64,000 bases of DNA from Metridium senile (GCA_949775045.1 OX459110.1:4286229-4350228); one strand, 5' to 3'. Counted from the first letter of the stretch, positions 33,149 through 45,900 are shown. Translations and numbers: made by a program. Notes: generated by a model from the letters alone, not told the origin.

Positions 33149-33290
33149 ACTTATTGACTGAGTTAGGTCGGGCCGTACGGGAAAATATTTGGCTCTTGGT
33201 CATTTGTACGGACCTCGCTGCGCTCGTTCCGTACGTCATGACCGCGAGCCAAATATTTTCCCGTACGGCCCTCCCACTCAGTCAATAAGT
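33149..33290. mobile_element. 142-bp fold-back MITE
   Basis: ACTTATTGACTGAG at the left and CTCAGTCAATAAGT at the right; the inner arm GGCCGTACGGGAAAATATTT pairs with its complement. It lies 3 bp from the previous element. Confidence 0.8.
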
Positions 33291-33589
33291 ACTTAATATT
33301 TGAAGTAAGGATTCATAAATAGTAAGTTGATTATGTTAAAGATGATTACTGGTATGCAATGTATGTTTTTTTAGTACCTGGTATGCTGATGAAAATGACA
33401 AAAAAGCAAAGATAAAATGTCATGCTAAAAACTAACAATATTTCAGTGGCATTTGAATACCATAATTGACCCACAAGTTAATGATTTATTTCTTAGTGCA
33501 TTCAAAATACTTTGGGCGACTATAGAGAGTCTGAAGTTCTCAAACCAATAAGTATTTATACTTATTAAAGGTATAAAATATAGTATAAA

Positions 33590-33790
33590 TTATATACCTG
33601 TGAAACAAGTAGTACTAATTTAATAGTACTGAATAGTGATAATTAAACAATAGAAAACAACATCATTAGAGTACAAACAGTAAAAGTGTGCAATACTTTG
33701 TAGTATTTACCACTAAATAGTGTTGATTAAACAAGAGAACAATAGAATTTGCATAATTTAGCAGTATTTAGATGTCAATTACCGGTAGGT
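33590..33790. repeat. Dispersed A+T-rich repeat (GTGAAACAAGTAGTACTA family)
   Basis: Shares TGTGAAACAAGTAGTACTAA, AACAATAGAAAACAA and TTAGCA phrases with copies at 35690-35825, 37370-37490 and 50860-50990. The 35.7 kb copy is palindromic overall. Probably a MITE family; ends not fixed. Confidence 0.5.
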
Positions 33791-33951
33791 CAAATTCAGT
33801 TTCTCTATGTACCATGCTTGTAATTAGCCAATCAGTTGGGTTTCTTAAAACATTTCATGTAATATATACAATTTGAGCAGCCGATCTGTGTGTGATATAT
33901 CGCATACAGATCAGACGCGAATGCTATATATCACTTATGAAAGTCCAACAT

Positions 33952-34658
33952 TAGGGACCGGTCATTATTTATGTGGGGGGGTGGGGGGGAAATTTTTTGT
34001 CTGAATCAAAAAGACTATCCCTGGCCCACCCCCTGAGGTATTACATTTAACTTTTGACCCACCCCAAATGGAATTCATTTCAGAGGCAGCCCCCCCCCCC
34101 CCCCCCCCTTTCAGGCAGCTGTCTTCAAATTGATTAAGGGCATTACCCTAGACAGTTTCACTGTTGAAAATCTCTGTTTCCCAGAAGGCTACACGATTAC
34201 GTGCACATGCACTTTGCGAAGAGGAACTAAGTAAAGATAGCCTTGCAAAGGTAACTTAATAAGAGAAGTGCCATTAAACATTTAGAAATAATGAAGAATC
34301 AAGGACTATTTGCTCTGGATGCATATGGACTTATTGACAATACTTTTGAAAGACTTCAAATGTTGTAGAAATATTACTGTTTGCTTTGTTAAACTGATAG
34401 AAACTAAAAAAAATTAATGTTGCTTTTCATACATACTATTTGGCAATTAATATACTAGGTTTGCATGGAAACACGTTTTTTATCCAATTTGATAACACAC
34501 AACTTACTTTATATATTCATGTATGTTCATTTAGAAATGGCCCACCCACAACTCAGTGAAATTTAATTCCAACCCACCCCGTCATTGAAAAATATAAGCA
34601 TGGCCCCCCCCCCCTATGATTTCTCCCCTCCCCCCACATAAATAATGACCGGTCCCTA
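33952..34658. mobile_element. 707-bp TIR element
   Basis: TAGGGACCGGTCATTATTTA followed by TGTGGGGG at the left is perfectly complementary to the right end. The interior has G/C homopolymer tracts near 33980 and 34090 and repeats of a GGCCCACCCC type. No transposase frame and no convincing target duplication. Confidence 0.75.
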
Positions 34659-34889
34659 AATAGTTATTTCATATTTTACTACAATTGTCAAGATAAAAGT
34701 AAATCTGGCCCAATATTTTTGTAAGTTGCAATTATTATTGGTTTAAAAGGACCAAGTTGGGAAAAATCTCTGCTCTGCGAAATATCCTCTATCAATAATT
34801 AAGTGTATTATTTATTTAATCCATAATTTATAAAAAAATAATTATAAAAATTTATAAAAAAAAATACTTTGCTCCCCACTTTCAAAGGC

Positions 34890-35145
34890 CCTATGGACCC
34901 TGCAATGTTCAGGTATAAAAAAGTAAAGTAGTCGGCCGAAGTCAGAGGTAACCTAATGGCTCCTCTTTCGTTAGCTTCTAACATGAAGGTAGGGGTGAGC
35001 GCCACTCCTGGGTGAAGAGAGACACTGTGGAAGTGAAGCATCTTGCCCAAGGACACAACATAGTTGCCCAAGCCAGGAGTTGAACCCAGGCCTGTCAGCC
35101 CAGAATCTCAACCACTGACCGCTTGGCCCCCGGGCTCGGCCACCA
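34890..35145 (-). mobile_element. tRNA-derived SINE (family 2)
   Basis: On the minus strand a polymerase III A-box-like GGCCAAGCGGTCAGTGG is followed about 30 nt later by a B-box-like GGGTTCAACTCC, then CTTGGGCAACTATGTTGTGT and CCTTGGGCAAGATGCTTCAC. The head-then-tail order is typical of tRNA-derived SINEs. It lies just downstream of the BCL2-like gene. Confidence 0.6.
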
Positions 35146-35224
35146 TGCCTTCCACATAGTTCCACACGTTCTGGTATACCCAGCCCAATAACCCTAAAAC
35201 CATTAATCAAACAATGTCAGACTC

Positions 35225-35230
35225 TTTATT
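35225..35230 (-). terminator. Candidate poly(A) signal of the BCL2-like gene
   Basis: TTTATT on the plus strand is AATAAA on the minus strand, about 260 nt after the stop codon. Another lies near 35242. Confidence 0.45.
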
Positions 35231-35488
35231 GAAGATACTTTGATTTATTGCATAAACTCAGAAAAAGACACAATAATGAATGTTTGCAATGAGAGTCGCC
35301 ATAATAATGGCTACTGATCTGCACTCAGTGCAGTGTTATTATAACCTCAACGTTTTCCTTTCCATATCATACAATTTGAACCACATATATACATACAAAA
35401 AACCTTTTTCATCTCAACTATAAATAAAACTTCAAAAGTGTCACACAACATTGTCACAATAATGTCACGCTTTAATGTTAGTACGTAG

Positions 35489-38400
35489 TTAGCTTCTAGT
35501 TGCAAGCATCAACAGAGCTCCAAGACCGAGACCACAAACTGCAGCCATGCGCCATCCTCTTCCATTTCTTCCATCCTCTTTCTTGGATGAGTCGTCATGA
35601 TGAAAAAAGTCTGTGAATCCCTCCTGGAATGAGAATAAGGAACCATTATTTTCTATTACAATTATTATCAATATTATTATGATAGTCTTAGAACACAAAC
35701 ATTAAAAGCGTGAAACATAAATAGTACTAAATAGTGATATTTTATGCTAATTCTATTGTTTTCCATTGTTTAATTATTTATTGTTTAATTTTTATAGCAC
35801 TATTTAGTACTACTTGTTTCACAGGAATAATGTTTGTAGTAACTGATATTATAAAATTCATGAATAATTAATGAGAATTTTACAAAAGAACTCAATGCCG
35901 TGACGAGTTCTGTAAATCTCATACAGATTTTGTCCTGATTTGCATAAGTTTCAACTTGAATTTTCTCGGCCAGATTTACATTTATCTTGACAATTTTAGT
36001 AAAATATGGAAGAACTAACGTTGGACTTTCATAAGTTCTATACAATATTCGCGTCCGATCTGTATCCGATATACAACGGCTCATCTTCGACCCGCCGTTG
36101 TATATCGGATACAGATCGGCCGCTCATATTGTATATATATTACTTAAAGAGCAATAATTGTTATCAATGTAAATTTCCTCGTCATCATGTTGGTAATTCT
36201 GATCATCATTACTATCATCATCACCACCAACATCATCATTACTATATCTAAATCTTTTAATATAAAAATACTTATACTTGTTGATGTAATACATTAACCA
36301 TGGATTTCATTGCTACGTGCCAAACAGAGCTTATGAAGTGAGTTGGTAATTCTCTTCTGTCAATCAAACCCAATTTGCCTAGACATTTAAAAGTTGTGAA
36401 CAACCTTAACATATATTCTAGAAATCAGATGACTTTAAAACTAAATAAATTCAATTTTTTATAAGATATCTGTATATTTAGATCAATGTTCTATTTAAAA
36501 TAACACTTTTTTTTTACTATTGTTTACAGTTCAAGTAATTAGTAGTCTACATACATCATGTTTGATTGACAGATGAGAATCTGCCAACTTTGCTTCACAA
36601 ACTTTTCGTCTGACGGCACGTAACACTGAAACCCTAACACAACCACTATCATTGTAAATATGCATTCACTAAAACATTATATACGAGGTTTTTTTAGTAT
36701 TACAAGTTACCAAATAATTTATAAAACACATCTTGCTTCAAAAATGATTTTAAAATGTTCTTTAAACTTAAAAGCTTTTTGTAAAAGATGTTACCACAAG
36801 TACCATACATATATTTGTCATTAGTTTGAAAGACATCTCTTTGAGAGTCTCCTCTATCAGAAATTCAAATAAATGCATGTACATGCACTGATGAATTCAT
36901 GGTTTAAAAATGCGAACTGGTACTTGAATCAAACAAATGTTTGTAGGTTGGATTTTGGTTCATAATAGTAGTTGGTACTTAAACTAGCTTTGAAAAATAT
37001 TGATTTAAAAGGATTTGTTTTACAATATTTGCATGTACGTGCACTAATAAATTCATGGATTGCTAATGAGAGAAACAGTACTTGAATTTAGCTTTAAAAA
37101 GAATTAATTTAAAAGTTGTTTTTTTTTTGACAATATTTGCATGTACGTGCAATGATAAATTCATGATTTTTGACAATATTTGCATGTACGTGCAATGATA
37201 AATTCATGATTTGTAAATGAGAGAAATGGTACTTGAACTGAAGTAGTTTCGAAAAAAAACCCCATGGTTTTAAAAGGATTTTTTTGACCAGATTGTAAGA
37301 GTGATGCCTCTGAAACTAGATTGAAATCCATATTGAAGTATTTAGAGATAAAATAGCAAAACTGCTAGTAGAGTACACACATTAAAAGCTTGCAACATAG
37401 ATAGTGACATTCTATGTTAATTCTAGTGTTTTCTAGTGTGTAATTAGCACTATCTAGAATTAATTAGTACTCCTTTTTTCACGGTATAATATTTGCATTA
37501 CATTATTATAATTTTATTGAAAATATTATTAGAATTATTATTGTTTTGAAAATATATATTAATATATATATATATATGTATGTATATATATTGAAATATA
37601 TTATTTTTCGTTAATAAACATTATAATTTTAAAATATTATTATAACTATATTTATTTTCCTAAATAATATCTTTCCCATGGCAACAATTAAAATTATTAT
37701 TTTCATCATCATCATCATCATTATCATAACTGTCGCTATCAAACTTTATCATCATCATAATCATCACTTCCACCATAATCATTTTTTGTAATATAACTTA
37801 ATTAATAATCTATATTTCAAAATATATTTTCATTATTCAATTACTGCTTTTATTCAAATATGACAATAAAATTCAATTCTAGACAGTCTAATATTTATTT
37901 ATAGAAAGTTTATATTGACCCGAGTCCAAAATCCCCATGTAAAGGCAAAACCCAGGGTAAAAATTTGAAGAATTCAAAAATATACTTAATCTAGAACAAA
38001 ATAAATCCCAAGAATTCGAAAACAGCCCAGCATCAAAACAAAAAACCTTTAAGACTACGAAAAAATATTTGTAAAAATTGGTGAATAAATTCTTTTCAAT
38101 TTCGTTTCGAAAGAAATATATTACTTATATTGCCTTTTAAATGAGAATAAGGAATCTTTATTTACTATTACAACTATTATTTATCATTCGCCGCAAAGAT
38201 TCTAGACTGAAAATTTACAAAAGAATTATCCTAAGCTTGTACGAATTTTTCTAGTTTTTTCATGTTACTTTTGTGTTATTTTATACATCTGCTTCATCAC
38301 TGTTTGAGTATCGTCTCAGCTTAAAGTTTCAAAAATATTTAAAAATCGCAAAAAAAAATATTTGAAAATTATTTTTCGACCATAATAAAAAATGGATAAC

Positions 38401-38945
38401 TTTTTTTTCCAATACGCTTTGAAATTACAATTTTCAATCATAATATATCGTAGTTTTAACTTAAAGTACTGTTAGTAAACAACTGTTCTCTAATTTGAAA
38501 AATAATCAATTTTTCTTACCCATCCTCCATTTTCCTCAACCCACTCAGACAAATTCTGATCCATATATCTGGAAACCCATTCCACAATATCATCTATTAA
38601 GTTAAACAATTCTTCTCTTCTTGCACAATATACAGCTAACGTTGCACCAAAGGCGAAAAAGGCGACAATTCTCCCCCAATTTTTCCCAGTTTGGAATATT
38701 TCGTCTGCGATACCGACGAATGTTGGATAGGTTGTAGTCGGCGTAAGGTGAAGCTGGTCGCACATAGAATCGAAAAGGTCGCGGTTATCGGCAATTAATT
38801 CGTCAGCGACTCGTCTAAGATGTCTTGAAGTTATTGTGCTTTCGTCTTGGTTATATCCTTCGATAAATATGTGATTCTGGCGTAGTTTGTAAGCGACATA
38901 GTCCTTCACTATCTCTCGGTATTGATTAGTTGCTACTGCAGGCAT
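35489..38945 (-). CDS. BCL2-family protein, anti-apoptotic (BCL2/BCL-xL) type
   Basis: Two exons, 38945-38520 and 35623-35489, joined in phase 0, give 186 aa. All four homology motifs are present: BH4-like YREIVKDYVAYKLRQ (9-23), BH3 RHLRRVADELIAD (41-53), BH1 GKNWGRIVAFFAFGATLA (87-104) and BH2 WVEENGGW (135-142, continuing in exon 2). A hydrophobic C-terminal anchor (about 165-183) ends in TRS. The intron falls directly after GGW of BH2, the position used in vertebrate BCL2-type genes. It likely sits in mitochondrial or ER membranes and restrains BAX/BAK-type effectors; pro-survival activity is inferred from the BH4 and BH1 match. The 2.9 kb intron is filled with A+T-rich repeats. Confidence 0.93.
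35690..35825. repeat. Palindromic copy of the GTGAAACAAGTAGTACTA family
   Basis: GCGTGAAACATAAATAGTAC at the left and GTACTACTTGTTTCACAGG at the right are roughly complementary around an A+T centre. It lies in the BCL2-like intron. Confidence 0.5.
36041..36133. repeat. 93-bp palindrome
   Basis: CCGATCTGTATCCGATATAC and its complement flank a short GGCTCATCTTCGACCCGCC loop; outer bases TACAATAT/ATATTGTA also pair. A weaker relative (CAGATC...GATATATCGC) lies near 33885. Confidence 0.7.
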
Positions 38946-39211
38946 GGCGAAACGGTGTCAAGAGAGGCAGTTCACTATGCCGAAAACTTAGTAACTCCGC
39001 TTGAAAACGTCCACAAAATGTCCTCAAAGCAACTTTCCCACGGATTAGAGCACTCAACAGGATCTTTTGTAGCAAAGTATTTGAGAAATGTCCACGTTTT
39101 CTTCGACGAGTTTGCAGTACGCGTGAATCAAGCCAAAATGGTCCTGCGTTTGTAAATTAAATGTGTACGCTGCTTTGTCCGCAAAACTCGCTTATTCCAG
39201 TCAAATAACTT

Positions 39212-39240
39212 GAGATCCCACACAGGAAGTTTTGTCCAAT
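39212..39240 (-). promoter_or_regulatory. Putative ETS-type site upstream of the BCL2-like gene
   Basis: On the minus strand AACTTCCTGTGTGGGA lies about 270 nt before the ATG, sharing CTTCCTGTG with the motifs before the MANSC gene and BORCS5. Confidence 0.3.
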
Positions 39241-40035
39241 CGAGACAACGTCAAAAATGGTAAAATTTTAACTTTCTTTTCACTGTCGTCTTATTACGTT
39301 CCAAAAATATAATGAAGTCTCCAAATAAAAGCTCCGATTCTAATAGCCAATCACATGTCACGCCAGCAACAATCGAAGTGACGTCATAATTGGGCAACTA
39401 ATAGGAACGTGCGTTGAATTTTTAATGAGATTGCGTGACAAACCACACATTTTCCCTTTTTATATCAATAAATTTTAAAAATATATAATTCTGATAAAAA
39501 AATGACACTCTTTGGGTAATTTTTTCCCTTCTTTTCTAAAAAAAACTAAGGTTTCTTAGGGAAAATGTTTGAAAGGGAAAATTTGTGACCTTCCTTTGTT
39601 ACGTGACATTCCGGAAGCGTAGGAATTTGTTACGTCAATATATATTTCGTAATTTCGTTTAAGGTCAGTTTTTCGTCATTCGATTTACTTCTTTTTGGGT
39701 TTTAAATAGAATTTCGTCATAGTGGATGAATTTGTGGCAAAATTTGTAAAATTTGTTCAAATTCTTGTAAATTCCATGTCATTTGTCATTGGTGGTCATT
39801 TAAAGTCATTTTGAAGTCATTCTGCGGTCATTTTTTATAAACCATTTCGATTTTGTTTAACCAAAAACGTCCATTGGCCAAAGTCCATCACATATTATTC
39901 TATTTACTTTTTGAATCACATGTACATGACACACGCATTCCAAAAAGGTGGTGCAAGGTCATTCCCAGACATTGCCAGACATCTAAACATCGAATTTAGC
40001 ACGACTCAGCATTATCGTGAGCAAATTATAATATT
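39241..40035. other. Gene-free stretch
   Basis: A+T-rich with tandem-like GTCATTTG phrases at 39760-39830. A 48-bp-satellite-like CAAAAAGGTGGTGCAAGGTC lies near 39940. No exon seen. Confidence 0.4.
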
Positions 40036-40307
40036 TCAAGAATTAACCTCCTTGCTCTTGACGAGAATAGTGATTGTAACACCTCTATTAAAATAACTTT
40101 ATAAGGCATTGTGGCGCATTTTGCGGGCTAAAATGAACAAATCAGTGGGCTGAAATGTATAGCTCGTTCAGATTAGATCGTTGCTGACGTTGCTCTTTTG
40201 AATAAAAATGACCTTTTTTCGCCTTATAAATGCCCTGTATATACTATGGAAATCAGTAGACTGGTAATCATGCCCCAAAATTTCCGTCCACGTGACCAAT
40301 TTTTTTT

Positions 40308-40440
40308 TTGTACCATGTGATCGCTTCTGGCCAATCATTTTGCTCAAAATTGGTCATGTGGTACAAAAAGATACACCCCCAAGGCCAAATTTTTAACGTA
40401 CATTTAACCACTCTAGTGATTTTCAAAGTATAAAGTTATG
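40308..40440 (+). repeat. Dispersed repeat, copy 1
   Basis: About 125 bp nearly identical to 56570-56698; includes TTGTACCATGTGATCGCTTC and GGTCATGTGGTACAAAAA, an internal inverted repeat. Confidence 0.75.
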
Positions 40441-40449
40441 AACAGCAAA

Positions 40450-40600
40450 AAATGAGCATGTGAGCCGAGTTGTGTGCCGAATATTAAACGTAGAGGTAGT
40501 GAGTGTGAGTGCATGAGTCTCCCCGATTAGTAGGGTGCACTGCGTCCGGCCAGCTAGAAGATTGAGACGTTAAAAAAGTTATTATTATTATTATTATTAA
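40450..40600 (+). mobile_element. SINE family 1, 3' half
   Basis: CATGTGAGCCGAGTTGTGTG, AACGTAGAGGTAGTGAG, GAGTCTCCCCGATTAG and GACGTTAAAAAAG match the copies at 5.7 and 48.8 kb. It ends in an (ATT)n tail. Confidence 0.65.
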
Positions 40601-40696
40601 GTTATTCTAATAGCTATATTCGCTGCGCTCGGGCTAAAATAAACCTGAGTCGAGCCAAAAACATATTTACGCCCGCAAACCTCAACTCTATTGTTA

Positions 40697-40896
40697 TACA
40701 CCTAATTCAAAAAAGGTTGACGGGGCGAACGGCGATTGGCGATTGGTGGGACTGTGGATAATACGAATTTCTTCTTATTCTTATTCGAGGCATTTGGGTA
40801 ATTTAGAAACGAATAAGAAGGAATTCATATTAACCATCGCCAATCACCAATCGCCAATCGCCGTTCGCCCCGTCAACCTTTTTTGAATTAGGTGTA
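40697..40896. mobile_element. 200-bp fold-back MITE with ~52-bp arms
   Basis: TACACCTAATTCAAAAAAGG at the left is perfectly complementary to the right end, continuing through TTGACGGGGCGAACGGCGATT. The centre contains an inverted CTTATTC...GAATAAG. Confidence 0.85.
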
Positions 40897-41269
40897 TTAT
40901 TCTTGTTTAGATGTATGCCCATAATATCGCAACATTAACCTCCATGTCCTTGATGAGAATAATGATTGTAAGCACCTTGATTAATCGTGTTGTATGCCCA
41001 ATAATGTTGAGAATAATGATCGTAAGCATGTACTTCATTTCAGATGTATCAGTGTATGCCCATAATATCTCAACAATAACCTACAGCCGAAATAAAAATA
41101 GAAAATACTATAGGCGTATGCCCAAAATCCATTTCCATCTTAGAATGACATGACTTATCACCATTGAGAGTGAGTCAAAACTGAATCAGATGTAATAAAA
41201 ATAAATAATCTAAAAGATAAAAAGGCAATAATTTACATAGTTTACATCAGTTTAATTACATTCAACTAA

Positions 41270-42085
41270 TATCCCGACGTAACCAATCGAACGATTCGGT
41301 AATCGAACGCAATCGAATCCAATCAAATGATTGGATTCGATTGCGTTTGGTAATCGAATGAAATCGAATGCTAAAAAAGTTGTGAATTCGATTAAATTAG
41401 ATTTCCGAACGCAATCGAATGCTTGATTGTGTTCGATTTCTCTTGAACGCATGCCTGTTCCAGGCTTTAACTCCGTTTAACTTGTTTACAGCAGTTCTCG
41501 ATCAGTCACACGTGCACCGCTCGCATAAAAAGCACCGCTATAAAACGTGAAGTTGGTGGACGTCAATCAAACTTACGATTTCATTTTCGTTTTGGAATAT
41601 CTGCGTTTCATCGTAATCTGGAAGCTGAATTCCCACAACAACCTCTTCGTCGGATTCAGACATGTTTCGCAGCCCGATTGAAGTCATACCCCTGGGTTCC
41701 CAAAGATGGACTGAAGTAAAATCACCATTCGTCTTGTAAACACAGTTTGATTGACGTCCACCAACCTCACGTTTTTAAAAGCTTTTTATGCGAGCGGTGC
41801 ACGTGTGACTGAGAACTGCTGTAACTGGACTGGAACCATGTTTATTTTGTTATTGGCTCGTCTAATAAAAGGAAAATATTTCTATAAATATTAACCTCGT
41901 TTCTTTTAATACGGAAAACAAAGTGATTGCCGCGCTAGAAAATCAAAATCGAAGAAAATCGAATGATATAACAATCAAATGTTCGATTATGTTCGATTGT
42001 CTCAAAAAAAGTTGTGAAATCGATTTCATTCGATTACCGAATACACTCGAATCCAATCATTCGATTGAATTCGATTGCTAAACAT
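41270..42085. mobile_element. Composite: ATTCGATTG-rich inverted repeats around a family A fold-back
   Basis: Both flanks (41275-41445 and 41935-42085) carry repeats of AATCGAAT/ATTCGATT in opposite orientation, including GATTTCATTCGATTACC at the right and its complement at the left. The family A element at 41486-41824 sits between them. This suggests a fold-back inserted into another fold-back. Confidence 0.5.
41486..41824. mobile_element. Fold-back element, family A, copy 2 (both ends)
   Basis: TTACAGCAGTTCTC at the left and GAGAACTGCTGTAA at the right; arms of about 85 bp include CAGTCACACGTGCACCGCTC and ACGTCAATCAAAC. Shares its interior (CGTCGGATTCAGACATGTTT CGCAGCCCGA) with copy 1. Confidence 0.8.
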
Positions 42086-42089
42086 GCTC

Positions 42090-45000
42090 TTTTATCAACA
42101 GTCTAGTTTAGTCTACTGGGTCAATGGAATGTGTCGATTCAGCTATTTTTTAAGCCCATTTGTTAAAACAAACACGGACTCTCAGCGAAGGCTATTCAAT
42201 GTCAATTTAAAAGTTATACAAGAAAAAATGCTGAGTAATTAACTCGTGCCCAGGCCTTTTTACTCGTGCCCAGGCCTTTGGCCGGCACGAGTCTTAAAAT
42301 GCAAAGATTTCTTTCGCCTGGATTTCTTTCTGCCTGTCTGTCATTCTCGTACCCAGATCCTTCTCAGCTTTCTAACGAAAGGTCGTAGGCTCTGGGGAAC
42401 CTGATAATATCAAGTGATCTGATTGGCTGAGTGGTATAACAATAGCAATGGTCAGTGCTTTGGACCATTTAATTTGATTAGTCCTATATATACAGGAATT
42501 AATTATACTACAATAAATATTGGTCATGTGGATGAAGTACATTATGTTCAATTTTTGCATTGGATAATTATTTTTTAACATCTATAAATGAATCTTTTGG
42601 TTGCAGTGATAACATGTCATAAACTCTCACATGAATTATATTGCTGGGAGTAAGCCATATTTTCTTATTGCGGCATACGCTATATGTTTCTATTTTTTAA
42701 ATTTGTGGATATTGAAATTATGTCACAGATGCCATCAATGAGCACGCTAAGATGTATAATATTTGTAATAGTTTTGTACCTGACATCAAGTAGTTCTTCA
42801 AGTAAAATATTCCTGAAGAAGTGCATTATAGAAAATAGTAATATCAAAACAACTGGCTACCTATCTTAGGCTAACCAATATGGTTATTATAGGTAGCATG
42901 TACCTTTATTCATGTAAACATTTTTATTTTTGACATTTATATTAACAAATGTATATGCAAGGTACTAAATAAACAGATATTGTATTGTATTTCATGCTTT
43001 GTTTCTTTGATTATTCTATAAACTGTAATATTCAACAAAATAAAACAACTTTGAAGTATTTTCTATTTGACATGTAAAAATCACCAGCTAATACTTTCTA
43101 CTGAACACAGCGTTTACTGATGGCAACTGTCTTATTAAAACATTTTGTGACATAAAAGAACAAAGCTCCCAATGAAGCAAAAAATGTACTATATTCTCTT
43201 TCCAGTTCTCAAATATCCAGTGATCAGGAAAGACACAATACTCTAAGGAAAAATTTCAATCAACCAAGGTCATTACGCTTTATGTAAATAACGATAATTC
43301 AGTTCATTGTGAACATTACGGAACTTTTGATTTATATTTATTTTTATATTTTGTTTTGAATCAGTTCAATTTTTGATTTTTTGATTTAAAATCAGTTTAT
43401 TTTTTAAACTTTTAGGGATCAAAATGGGGGGGGGGGGTGGAAATCCACCAATCCAGCCCCCCCTGTATCCGCCCCTGCACACTATAGTTTAACCGCTAGT
43501 TACCGTACATCATTGACTGAATTTCTAACCATTGTTTTTCTTCTCTCTATCTAATTCAGCAAGGCGGCCGGGATCAGGACCGGGGATCAGGACTTGAAAA
43601 CTGAGCAAACTCCTCAACTGGTTATGTAAACTCTGATCTGCGCGCGCAAGCTGGACTAGCTCAGTATTTGCACGAGTGCATGTTGGAATTTACTTTTTCA
43701 CAAGGTCCCTATAATCAACGTTAATTAGCGACTACCTTTCGGAGTTGAGAAAAGCAACATTTCAACGTGGAATTCTAGTATCAAGCTAGATACCTTGGAT
43801 ATTATAATATTTCATCTTCATATGACGGCCCTCAACTTACCCCAAAACGAGACAGCATTTCTTCCTTTCTGCTTCGCTTTTTTTTTTTTGCATAAAATAA
43901 GACTAGCTGTTTCACAGTTAGAATATTTAGATGTTTTTCCCCCCCGAAAATTGGCGTTTAATTTTCCCCATATGAAAGATCAGTATTTCGATAATCCAAA
44001 CTTGGTATAAAACACTACCCTAGAAACTAGAGGATTTCTTGATATAGTATTTGTATTTATCAATTGTACGTCTGTGTTCACTATCCTCATCCGTCAAGAG
44101 CTGAGAAACCTCTCGTTGGCTCACAAACTGTTAAATTCACAAACGCTAAAGCAAGTAGAAAATCACCTCTGGTAGACAGTAGCAACAACGGCACATTCGC
44201 TTTCTTTTTATAATAGCTGTGTGACTATCAAAAAAATAAGTTGCGTTTTTAAGTAGAATGCAAAATAAAAACCTAATAATTTAAAATGGAAATTGCACAA
44301 AGAATATTTCTTTCTTTGGAACTGGACAACTTTAATACACTGATGAGCTTTTACAGGGGGTTTGGGATTCCTGTGGGATGCATAAATATTGCGTGACAAA
44401 AACTTTTCGTGTTTAGAAATGACTCTTGACAACCATTCATCCGGCCATGCTTGACAACCATTGATTGTTTCAAATACGCCGACAGCATGATTCGCAAATA
44501 TATGTCCTTATATAGTCAATCGTTGAGGCTGCTCGTACTGATATTTACGTGAGTTAAGCGTGCCTTTCGTGAGATTTACCGTGACTGAACGAAAACGATA
44601 TAGCTATCAATTAATTTCAGAAATATAAACGACATGACAAACTCACAACGTGAAAGATTCGTTAAACTTTGCGTGTATTTCGTGAAACTTCCGTGATTCA
44701 TCGATAACTCTGTAAATATTTACTGCAAATATTTTTATTGATTTAGCTAAACAATTGCATATTAAATTAACTTAAAATGTGAAAAGCGGACGCTTCATAT
44801 GGCTTTTATAAAGTTGTTTTTTTGTTTGCTTTCGCCGCAGCGCTTATTAAATTTTTCTCGATCTCACTGTCCCCTTCTCAGGATCTGAACTACGAATATT
44901 GGGGAGGTAACTTAAGGGGTGAGCGGTGAACTGATATAATTACTTTCAACTGAAGAACGTATATATAGCTTTTGATAAAAATATATTTCCAATGCCGTTC

Positions 45001-45520
45001 TAGAGTAACATTATAGCGTTCAAGGGCGCCGGGAACTTATTCGAGTAAATGAGGCTGGTAACAGTTTTCTAGTATTGTGGCATGACTAGCTGCATGAGAT
45101 GAAATAAAACGTTGTCGAACTTATAGCAACAAACTGAACAAGTGAAGACCGAAATGAAGGCTGGTTTTGACCTGGTCAGTAATAAATTGAAAAATGAATC
45201 AGTGTTATCAGTATCAACAGAATTGATTGTAATATATGAAAGAACACGGAACACTAGTTTATACAAGTTTGTTATTATTTATTTAGAAAAACAAGCCTGA
45301 TTTCAATACTTTAGCAGCACAAAACCAGCATTTATTGGCGGTCTCAGCTTGACTGACTTGTTTCTTATTTTTTTTAAAAATAAGTGTAATTGTCGAGTCG
45401 CGTGTCACTTCACTCTGCACATGACTGGTGGTCTAACTATGAACACATTTTAGTTTTGCGGTCGTAAAAACGCTTTGTGCTCAGCATGTGCTCGGCGTCA
45501 GTTGTGGTCCGATGGCATGC
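42090..45520. other. Gene-free stretch
   Basis: Open frames here are short and lack family features. One G run near 43425 and a TTTGGGATTCCTGTGGG motif near 44358 are the only landmarks. No exon is supported. Confidence 0.4.
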
Positions 45521-45527
45521 ACTGAAA

Positions 45528-45900
45528 TACTCAGTTTATTTCAAAAAGGTTGTCCAAGGTGAATTAAACGTCATTCCAAGACGGAAAGGAATTATAGGTG
45601 TACACCTATTTCAAAAAGGTTGTCCAAGTAGATAGGTTATTCAAAGACAGAATGGAATTATAGGTGTACACCTATTTCAAAAGGGTTGTCCAAGTAAATA
45701 GGTTATTCTAAGACGGAATGGAATTATAGGCATACATCTATTTCAAAAAGGTTGTCCAAGTAGATAGGTTATTCTAAGACGGAATGGAATTATTAGCCTG
45801 CCGTACGTCCGGTTTATTCCCCGTAATAAACCGGATGTAATGCAGGCTAGGAATTATAGGCATACACCTATTTCAGAAACTCGGTTGTCCAAGTCATTCT
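45528..45900 (+). repeat. Diverged 48-bp satellite with a palindrome inside
   Basis: Four to five longer units of TATTTCAAAAAGGTTGTCCAAG, then TAGATAGGTTATTC, then AAGACGGAATGGAATTATAG. A fold-back (TAGCCTGC...GCAGGCTA, about 45793-45850) interrupts one unit. Confidence 0.85.

Larger units (their letters stand above)
40036..41110 (+). repeat. Scattered relics of the 84-bp satellite
   Basis: TTAACCTCCTTGCTCTTGAC GAGAATAGTGATTG at 40040-40075, and two to three diverged units at about 40900-41090 (CCTCCATGTCCTTGATGAGA, TTTAGATGTATGCCCATAAT). The two parts are separated by a SINE and a fold-back element. Confidence 0.7.

Noticed and set aside
38922..39155. 77-codon plus-strand frame opposite the BCL2 start
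   Set aside because: Antisense to the BCL2 5' region; no family features or splice context.
42684..42869. 61-codon frame with a signal-like N-terminus
   Set aside because: Short, no homologue recognised, no splice or promoter support.
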